Shown here piece by piece: positions 7,001-12,073 of a stretch of DNA of 17,991 nucleotides. The DNA lies in the NCBI GenBank assembly GCA_938041695.1, contig CALISI010000023.1, positions 1-17,991 of the forward strand. Reading direction: 5' to 3'. The DNA is from an uncultured Actinomyces sp. GTDB lineage: Bacteria > Actinomycetota > Actinomycetes > Actinomycetales > Actinomycetaceae. The position numbers were made by a program, and so were the translations under genes. The notes beneath the pieces were generated by a model. The model was not told the DNA's origin, made no database searches, and was given only the letters and a program-made list of their open reading frames with translations. How positions within the stretch are numbered: the first letter of the stretch is position 1; the number at the start of each line of letters is the position of its first letter.

Positions 7001-7625
7001 ATGAGACTTCGTCATGGACAACTGTGGCAGCGGCTCGGACTGGCCATATTGTCAGGAATTCTCGTGGCAACCCTCGCTCCTTCGACTGCTGCCGCTCCGA
7101 CGGACGGTCACGAAATGCACAGCAACGCGGAGTCCGCCGACCTCGAAATCGAGGGGGATCTCGAGGATCGGATAGCGGCCGTCGTTGGGCATGTTGACAT
7201 GCTCAAGGCGGGGCATCACGGGCGCGCGCCCCCAGTCGACGTACGGCTGGTGGAAGAGCTGGTCAGGCAACTGGTACTTCTTTGCGGATCACCCCTATTG
7301 TGCGACGAGCCAGTGGGTGAACGATCGCGGCACCTGGTACTGGATGGATTCCACCGGCGCTATGGCGACAGGATGGATCTACGACGGAAGCTCCCGATAC
7401 TACCTCGACGACAAGGGGAATCCGACCGCTCAGGGGTGGCAGAGCGTCGACGGGAACTGGCATTATTTCGTCGACGGTCGTGCGTCAACCGGATGGCTCG
7501 CCGACCGAGGGACCTGGTATCGCCTGGACGAGTCAACCGGTGCCATGGTCACCGGTACGCAGGCTATTGATGGCCGACGCGCGACCTTCACGGCCTCGGG
7601 TCGCTGGACCGGCTACCTCCCCTGA
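7001..7625 (+). pseudogene. Secreted cell-wall-binding-repeat protein, frameshifted
   Basis: The first frame starts at ATG 7001 (AAGGTG ribosome binding site at 6990-6995) and encodes a signal peptide: basic MRLRHGQLWQR, a hydrophobic core, and a likely cleavage after APSTAAA. About 45 more residues follow. The second frame, displaced by one base, encodes aromatic and glycine-rich CW_binding_1/choline-binding-like repeats: TYGWWKSWSGNWYFFADHP, WVNDRGTWYWMDSTGAMATG, WIYDGSSRYYLDDKGNPTAQ, WQSVDGNWHYFVDGRASTG, WLADRGTWYRLDESTGAMVT. The shift lies between ~7185 and 7240; the C run at 7229-7233 is a likely place. Restored, it would be about 207 residues with no catalytic domain. It may be a decayed gene, a sequencing error, or the remains of a larger hydrolase. 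Confidence 0.75.
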
Positions 7626-7736
7626 TCGACGCCTCCCGACCGAGGCCCCCTGATCCAGGCCTCCTGGCCGAGGCCTCGGTGAACGACCTCACAAAGCGCC
7701 GCGCACCGGGAATAATCCCCGGTGGGCGGCGCTTGT
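7602..7736 (+). repeat. 135-bp repeat, copy 1 (gene tail plus terminator)
   Basis: This copy aligns without gaps, at constant offset 2257, to 9859-9993, with roughly 80-85% identity by eye. It starts in the last codons of the cell-wall-binding gene (RWTGYLP-stop), continues through degenerate 14-base units ending CGAGGC, and ends with a strong hairpin. Confidence 0.85.
7694..7736 (+). terminator. Intrinsic terminator after the cell-wall-binding gene
   Basis: AAGCGCCGC (7694-7702) pairs with GCGGCGCTT (7726-7734), and an inner CACCGGG (7704-7710) pairs with CCCGGTG (7718-7724). The stem is preceded by A and followed by TTGT, so it could act in both directions. The second repeat copy keeps the stem with different paired bases. 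Confidence 0.75.
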
Positions 7737-7806
7737 CAGAGGACTTGTGTCGTGGCGTAGTGGGGTGAAGGGAGGGCTGCGGAGCGTTGCTGATGACGCA
7801 CAGTAA

Positions 7807-7836
7807 TTGGACTCTATTCCGAGGAAGATGTAGAAT
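7807..7836 (+). promoter_or_regulatory. Promoter of the AAA-ATPase/RloB pair
   Basis: TTGGAC (7807-7812), an 18-base spacer and TAGAAT (7831-7836) make a good sigma-70-type promoter 32 bases before the ATG at 7868. The surrounding DNA is AT-richer than the neighbouring genes. Confidence 0.6.
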
Positions 7837-7867
7837 TTTTGCAACTAAACGGGAAAGTGAGAGTGCG

Positions 7868-9184
7868 ATGCTGCGGGTCCTTCACCTCGACAACTGGAAG
7901 TCCTTTTCGGAGCCGGTCGACTTCACGATGATTGCGGGGAAGGAAACGCGCCACGGAGAGACCCTCTACCTCGGCAGCAAGAATCGCGTGCTCCCCGTTG
8001 CCGCGATCTACGGCGCGAATGCCGCGGGAAAGTCCGCTCTCCTCGATGCCCTCGCTCACCTGCAGGTCATGCTGCGCGAGCCGCGCAAGCGTGGGCAGCG
8101 CCTGCACTATCACCCGCACCTTCTTCTTGGTCCCGACAAACCCAGCGTCATCGGCGTCGAGATCGTCCTCGATGTGCGGGATGCGACGTCGAATCGGCAA
8201 GCAATCGTCTACTACGAGGTGGCGTTCAACGCGGGAGAAATCGTCGAAGAGTCCCTGTACCGCGTGCGTTCGGAGGACGAGCAGGCGGTCTTCGAGCGCC
8301 GTGGCCAGGAGGTCTCACTCTACGGCGATCTTGAGGACGACGTGTCCCTCGACGCTGCGTCGAAGACAGTTCAACCAAACCGCCTCTTCCTCGAAACCTG
8401 CTTCAATGCGGGGCTCATTGACGACGAGAAGAGTCTTCTGGGCTCCGTCATCGAATGGTTCAAGCGCCTGACCATCCTGAAGCGGGGAGCGCGTTACATC
8501 CTCATGCCGCAGCGGATCGCGCACGACGAAGATTTTCGTGCCGCTGTCGGGAGGGGGTTGACAGTCGCCGACACGGGTATCTCCGACATCTGCTTCACGG
8601 CGGTTCCTCGAGCCAAGGTGCCTGCAGAAGAGAAGATCCTCGATGAGGTCGAGGGCCAGCTGCTTGATAACACCTCGGAGGCGTACCTCAATGCGGAGAG
8701 TGGTGCCGTTTTTCGCGCTCGCTTGGCCGAGGACGGAGACGTTGTCTATGAGCGTCTAGTCACCGTGCACGGGGATGGAAACAAGGATTTCCGGCTTCCC
8801 CTTGAGCAGGAATCCGATGGCAGCATCCGCTACCTGCACCTGTTGCCCATCCTGTATTGGGCGGGAGGGGCCCACAAGTCGGGCGTCTATCTGATCGACG
8901 AACTCGAAGACTCGCTCCACCCGAAGCTCACGGAGGAGCTCATTCGGCTGTTTCTGGATGCGTCGGGACCTGATGAGAAACGTCAATTGATCTTTACGAC
9001 GCATGAACTCCACCTCCTGCGGGCTGACCTGCTGCGGCGCGACGAAATTTGGTTGGTGGAAAAGAACGATCACCGGTCAGAGCTCACGAGGCTCACGGAC
9101 TTCCCTGCGTCTAACATTCGATCGGGTAGCGACCTCCAGCGGATGTACATGTCGGGTCGCCTCGGCGGCGTTCCGCGTCTGTAG
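7868..9184 (+). CDS. AAA15/OLD-like ATPase, partner of RloB (probable defence protein)
   Basis: The 438-residue protein is an ABC-type AAA ATPase of the AAA_15/AAA_21 group. It begins LRVLHLDNWKSFSEPVDF, typical of the RecF/OLD-like lobe. Walker A is GANAAGKS (49-56), Walker B is VYLIDELEDSLHP (340 onward, D344/E345), and TTHELHLL has the H-loop His379. The start at 7868 is chosen over an ATG at 7787 because the N-terminal strand of the family begins at MLRVLHLDNWKSF, and because the promoter -10 at 7831 lies after 7787. An RloB gene follows 8 bases later; such ATPase+RloB (TOPRIM-like) pairs resemble the logic of PARIS (AriA/AriB) and OLD/Gabija-type anti-phage systems, where the ATPase senses and the partner acts. 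Defence function is an inference from family and context. Confidence 0.85.
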   Translation: MLRVLHLDNWKSFSEPVDFTMIAGKETRHGETLYLGSKNRVLPVAAIYGANAAGKSALLDALAHLQVMLREPRKRGQRLHYHPHLLLGPDKPSVIGVEIVLDVRDATSNRQAIVYYEVAFNAGEIVEESLYRVRSEDEQAVFERRGQEVSLYGDLEDDVSLDAASKTVQPNRLFLETCFNAGLIDDEKSLLGSVIEWFKRLTILKRGARYILMPQRIAHDEDFRAAVGRGLTVADTGISDICFTAVPRAKVPAEEKILDEVEGQLLDNTSEAYLNAESGAVFRARLAEDGDVVYERLVTVHGDGNKDFRLPLEQESDGSIRYLHLLPILYWAGGAHKSGVYLIDELEDSLHPKLTEELIRLFLDASGPDEKRQLIFTTHELHLLRADLLRRDEIWLVEKNDHRSELTRLTDFPASNIRSGSDLQRMYMSGRLGGVPRL

Positions 9185-9192
9185 GAGGCGAT

Positions 9193-9852
9193 GTGGGCAA
9201 GAAGAAGGCGCCGACGAGAAAATCTTCGCGCGGGTTCAGGGGGCGCTCTCATAGCAAACAGGTGAAGCCCCTTGTCGTTCTGGCCGTTGAAGGGGCGACA
9301 GAGAAGCAATACTTGAATGCGCTGAATCAGCACCTTTATGGTCGCGCCTTTTCCTTTATCTTCTGTAGAAACGACTCGAAATCCTCTCTCAAGAACCTGG
9401 TTGAGATAATGGGGGGAAAGGTTAAGGAGCTAGAGCGTGAGAGTATCTCTATCTCTGGTGCCTGGATCATCTGTGATGCGGATGTGAATCAGCCGCATAG
9501 GGTGATCTTGAAAAAGTGGTTGTCGGAGAAGATGGACTTTCATCATGGTGCAGCACTGTCGAATCCCTGCATCGAGGCGTGGTTTGTCTATCACTGTGCG
9601 GACGTCTGTTCGAGCCGGACCGCAAGTGCTGTCGTTGAGGAACTCGTCAGTAAGTGGGAACGGGGAGCTTATGAGAAAGCAATGGAAATTCCTCAGTGGC
9701 TCATCGATCACACCGACGAGGCCTGTCTACGGGTGCAGCGTCGGCGGGCGAGCTTCGCGCAGGGCGTGACCGCGTGGGACGAGGCGCCCTGGAGCGATAT
9801 GCCTGAGTTGATCGCATGGCTCGACCAGTTGAGGCCACGACGCTCCGCATGA
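9193..9852 (+). CDS. rloB: RloB-family protein (TOPRIM-like), probable defence effector
   Basis: The 219-residue protein matches the RloB pattern. It has a basic N-terminus, then VVLAVEGATEKQYLNAL (E33, E37), WIICDADVNQPHRV (D95, D97, N99) and LSNPCIEAWFVYHCAD (123 onward). The acidic residues EG-TE and DxDxxN resemble the metal-binding set of TOPRIM nucleases, so a nuclease role is plausible. The start is GTG 9193; TAGGAGG at 9182-9188 overlaps the ATPase stop, and an ATG at 9191 is out of frame. Codon use is more AT-rich than the nar or mod genes (for example GAG ATA ATG, AAA AAG), suggesting acquisition. Its stop at 9852 lies immediately before the relict gene tail in repeat copy 2. Confidence 0.88.
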   Translation: MGKKKAPTRKSSRGFRGRSHSKQVKPLVVLAVEGATEKQYLNALNQHLYGRAFSFIFCRNDSKSSLKNLVEIMGGKVKELERESISISGAWIICDADVNQPHRVILKKWLSEKMDFHHGAALSNPCIEAWFVYHCADVCSSRTASAVVEELVSKWERGAYEKAMEIPQWLIDHTDEACLRVQRRRASFAQGVTAWDEAPWSDMPELIAWLDQLRPRRSA

Positions 9853-9875
9853 ATCGGACGCTGGGTCGGCTACGC

Positions 9876-9931
9876 CTCCTGATCGACGCCTCCCGATCGA
9901 GGCTTCCCGATCGAGGCCTCCTGGCCGAGGC
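9876..9931 (+). repeat. Four tandem 14-bp units
   Basis: The units are CTCCTGATCGACGC (9876), CTCCCGATCGAGGC (9890), TTCCCGATCGAGGC (9904) and CTCCTGGCCGAGGC (9918). The matching part of copy 1 (about 7617-7674) has the same but more degenerate units. They lie in the 3' untranslated stretch between stop codon and terminator. Confidence 0.75.
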
Positions 9932-9950
9932 CTCGGCGAACGATCTCACA

Positions 9951-9993
9951 AAGCGCCGCCCACCGCGTATTGACGCAGGTGGGCGGCGCTTGT
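9951..9993 (+). terminator. Intrinsic terminator after rloB
   Basis: AAGCGCCGCCCACC (9951-9964) pairs perfectly with GGTGGGCGGCGCTT (9978-9991), and the inner GCGT/ACGC extend the stem with one bulged A. It is followed by TGT. It corresponds to the stem in copy 1 with paired changes on both arms. Confidence 0.75.
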
Positions 9994-10036
9994 TGGTTGT
10001 ACTGTGGGAAGATCATTCCTGCGCGAAAGTCCTCCC

Positions 10037-10261
10037 ATGTTGTTCTCTCGCGTCCGCCTCGCAGCGGCCATGGCAATGACCGCCGCAGCTGCCACGGCCT
10101 CGTCCCTCGCCCTCGTCGGGACCGCCCGCGCCGACGACACCCAGTCCGGCTCCCAGTCCGACTCGTGGGTGCCCGTTACCACGATCCCGCTCGCGAACGC
10201 GAAGTCGGTCGAGGCCTCGTCCGTGATCGTCGGTATGGTTCCCCACAAATGTCGCACGTAA
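10037..10261 (+). pseudogene. Signal-peptide-only remnant of a secreted protein
   Basis: The frame from ATG 10037 reads MLFSRVRLAAAMAMTAAAAT, then a hydrophobic run ending GTARADD, a clear signal peptide with an Ala-X-Ala cleavage site. Only about 45 residues follow (including SWVPVTTIPLANAKSVEASS) before the stop at 10259-10261. That stop lies inside the left inverted repeat of the AT-rich element at 10248-10362. There is no good ribosome binding site before 10037, and an alternative GTG at 10004 would only lengthen the N-terminus. The simplest reading is a secreted-protein gene cut short by insertion and deletion. A genuine short secreted peptide of ~75 residues cannot be excluded. Confidence 0.55.
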
Positions 10262-10362
10262 TTCCCATGTTAACCTTTCGGATTTTGAAATGGGAATGTT
10301 GGTATTTCAACGTTTTCTCGATGCCTAAGAAAATGAAGGGTACCCAAATTACGTGCGACATT
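10248..10362. mobile_element. 115-bp MITE-like element with perfect 16-bp terminal inverted repeats
   Basis: AATGTCGCACGTAATT at 10248-10263 is the exact reverse complement of AATTACGTGCGACATT at 10347-10362. The interior is strikingly AT-rich compared with its surroundings and holds further internal inverted repeats: ATTCCCAT at 10261 with ATGGGAAT at 10290, and TTGAAAT at 10285 with ATTTCAA at 10304. There is no transposase. I see no clear target-site duplication, so the mobile nature is inferred from structure only. It truncates the signal-peptide gene and lies just downstream of the 3' end of the minus-strand mog gene. Confidence 0.6.
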
Positions 10363-10405
10363 GAGAGAGGGGGCGGGGAGAGAAGAAGGGGAGTGGAGAA
10401 GAGGG

Positions 10406-10918
10406 TCAGCGCTGTTCGTCGAGCTGGTGGAAGATCGCGGTGAGCAGGGGCGTGACCACCTCGAGGGTGTCGAGCGCGCCGCCGCGCGAGCCGGGGGAGG
10501 AGATGATGAGCGCACCCGAGGCGTCGCGCGCCGTCACGCCGACGACCTCCCGAGACAGGCCCGACAGCGGGGTGTTGGCGAGGCCATGGGCGCGGATCTG
10601 CTCGGCGATGCCCGGGATCTCGACCTCGACGATGGAGCGGACGACCTCGGGCGCGTAGTTGCCCACGCCGAAGCCCGATCCGCCCAGGATCAGGATGAAG
10701 CGTGCGCCGGCCTCGAGCGCGTCGCGGATCTCCGTCTCGAGGACATCGGCGCTCTCGGGGATCGCCGCGACCGTCACCGGGCCGAGGCCTGCCTCTGCCA
10801 GTGCGGCAGTGCAGGCGGGGGTCGCCCGATCCTCCTTCGTGCCGCGCTGAATGCGGTCGGAATAGGTGATGACGTGGGCGCTGATCTGGCTGAGGTCGTA
10901 GGCGACGGGCTTGGGCAT
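10406..10918 (-). CDS. mog: MogA/MoaB-family molybdopterin adenylyltransferase, divergent active site
   Basis: This family adenylylates molybdopterin before molybdenum insertion. The 170-residue protein reads SAHVITYSDRIQRGTKEDRA, FILILGGSGFGVGNYAPEVV, VEIPGIAEQIRAHGLANTPL and GALIISSPGSRGGALDTLEV, all in family order. The usual GGTGxxxRDxTPE motif is changed to GGSGFGVGNYAPE, so the Asp equivalent to E. coli MogA Asp82 is Asn (N87). The residue aligned with Asp49 is Glu (E55, in IPESADV). Activity may be altered. The ATG at 10918 has a good ribosome binding site, GGAGGA, five bases upstream. It is divergent from modA, with a 348-base intergenic region. A C/T-rich 3' tail (minus strand) precedes the MITE-like element. 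Confidence 0.88.
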   Translation of the reverse strand: MPKPVAYDLSQISAHVITYSDRIQRGTKEDRATPACTAALAEAGLGPVTVAAIPESADVLETEIRDALEAGARFILILGGSGFGVGNYAPEVVRSIVEVEIPGIAEQIRAHGLANTPLSGLSREVVGVTARDASGALIISSPGSRGGALDTLEVVTPLLTAIFHQLDEQR

Positions 10919-11104
10919 GGTGTCCTCCGAGGTGTGGTGACGTGCTGGTGACTGTGATCCTAGTCCCTTCTTCGTAACAAGGCGGGGTGGGGATGGGTGC
11001 GGGTGTGACGGCGATTTTGTGAGCGTCTCGGCCGAGGCAAATGGGGTCTGTGTGGGTCCTCGCGCGTCCAGCCATGGTCGAGTGCGCGGAGTTGCTGTCG
11101 ATTA

Positions 11105-11203
11105 CCCGTATTTACTACGGGCGCAAACAAGTTAAATGGAGCTCTTCATTTCGCTGAAATGAGGGGAAAAAGTAACGATTCGGATGCGGGCCTGCGAATC
11201 GTT
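11105..11203. promoter_or_regulatory. Three successive dyads upstream of modA (candidate operators)
   Basis: There are three dyads. Dyad 1 is CCCGTA at 11105-11110 with TACGGG at 11116-11121. Dyad 2 is TCATTTC at 11146-11152 with GAAATGA at 11156-11162. Dyad 3 is AACGATTCG at 11174-11182 with CGAATCGTT at 11195-11203. All are perfect. Dyad 3 overlaps the proposed -35 of the modA promoter. They occupy the right part of the 348-base gap between mog and modA; 10919-11100 shows no other clear structure. Molybdate-responsive control is likely from context, but none matches the classical E. coli ModE site that I know. Confidence 0.55.
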
Positions 11204-11231
11204 GCGCGCGCGCCGCGCACCTTGTTAGATT
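11202..11231 (+). promoter_or_regulatory. Putative modA promoter
   Basis: TTGCGC (11202-11207) lies 17-18 bases before TTAGATT (11225-11231). The spacer is a run of alternating G and C. The start GTG at 11267 follows AGGAGAG at about 11256-11262. Confidence 0.5.
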
Positions 11232-11266
11232 TAATGCGTTCCATTCCCTCATAAAAGGAGAGACGA

Positions 11267-12064
11267 GTGCGTTCCCTTCGCATCCTTCCCGTCCTCGGCG
11301 CGGCCACCCTGGCCCTCGCTGCCTGCACCTCCGGCTCCCCCGCCGCCGACTCCACGGCCCCAGCGCCCGCAACCCAGCCCGCCGCCGAGACCACCGTCCT
11401 CAATGTCTACGCCGCCGCCTCGCTGACCGAGACCTTCGGTGAACTCGAGAAGACCTTCGAGGCCGCCAACCCCGGCGTGGACGTGCGCTTCAACTTCGCG
11501 GGCTCCCAGGACCTCGTGACCCAGCTCGGTGAAGGCGCGGACGTCGATGTCCTGGCCACCGCCAACGAGTCCACCATGAAGAAGGCCGCCGACGCCTCCC
11601 AGGTCGACGCGCAGACCATCTTCGTCACCAACACCCTGACCATCATCACGACGCCCGGCAACCCCGCCGGCATCACGGGCCTCGACTCCTCGCTCGACGG
11701 CGCCAAGCTGGTCATCTGCGCCCCCGAGGTTCCCTGCGGCAAGCTCACCAAGACCCTCACCGAGAAGCTCGGCGTGACCCTCAACCCCGTCTCCGAGGAG
11801 CAGGCTGTCACCGACGTGCGCGGCAAGGTGGCATCCGGACAGGCTGACGTCGGTATCGTCTACAAGACCGACGCCCTCGCCGAAGGCGATGCCGTCGACA
11901 CCGTCGCCATCCAGGGTGCCGACGAGGCCGTCAACAAGTACCCGATCGCCCTCGTGAGCGCCTCGACCAAGAAGGATCTGGGCCAGAAGTGGATCGACCT
12001 GGTCCTCTCCGCCGACGGACAGAAGGTCCTCGAAGAAGCCGGCTTCACGCCCGCCGCGAAGTAA
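11267..12064 (+). CDS. modA: Molybdate ABC transporter substrate-binding lipoprotein
   Basis: ModA captures molybdate (or tungstate) outside the membrane and delivers it to ModB. The 265-residue protein has a lipobox at LALAAC with lipid-modified Cys20, then a Ser/Ala/Pro-rich linker (21-43). The mature domain has YAAASLTETFGEL (Ser52) and FNFAGSQDLVTQL (Ser80), the two serines that bind the oxyanion in this family. VDVLATAN and GQADVGIVYKTDA (Tyr199) follow, and LVLSADGQKVLEEAGF is the usual end. The start is GTG 11267, chosen for the ribosome binding site GGAGAG four bases before it. Spacing to the next gene is 9 bases, so modA and modBC are cotranscribed. Confidence 0.97.
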   Translation: MRSLRILPVLGAATLALAACTSGSPAADSTAPAPATQPAAETTVLNVYAAASLTETFGELEKTFEAANPGVDVRFNFAGSQDLVTQLGEGADVDVLATANESTMKKAADASQVDAQTIFVTNTLTIITTPGNPAGITGLDSSLDGAKLVICAPEVPCGKLTKTLTEKLGVTLNPVSEEQAVTDVRGKVASGQADVGIVYKTDALAEGDAVDTVAIQGADEAVNKYPIALVSASTKKDLGQKWIDLVLSADGQKVLEEAGFTPAAK

Positions 12065-12073
12065 CATCGACAG

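Larger units (their letters stand above)
9859..9993 (+). repeat. 135-bp repeat, copy 2 (relict cell-wall-binding gene tail plus terminator)
   Basis: This copy is colinear with 7602-7736. One frame from 9853 reads IGRWVGYAS then TGA at 9880-9882, matching GRWTGYLP-stop in copy 1 at the same place. It is therefore the last few codons and terminator of a second, otherwise missing, cell-wall-binding-repeat gene. Confidence 0.82.

Noticed and set aside
10176..11075. 299-codon minus-strand frame spanning the MITE-like element and mog
   Set aside because: Most of it is a shadow of mog in another frame; it crosses the AT-rich element and has no domain of its own.
10919..11266. Moco riboswitch in the mog-modA intergenic region
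   Set aside because: The dyads are separate short inverted repeats; I could not build the multi-helix core of the known Moco RNA motif, and the modA leader after the promoter is only about 30 bases.
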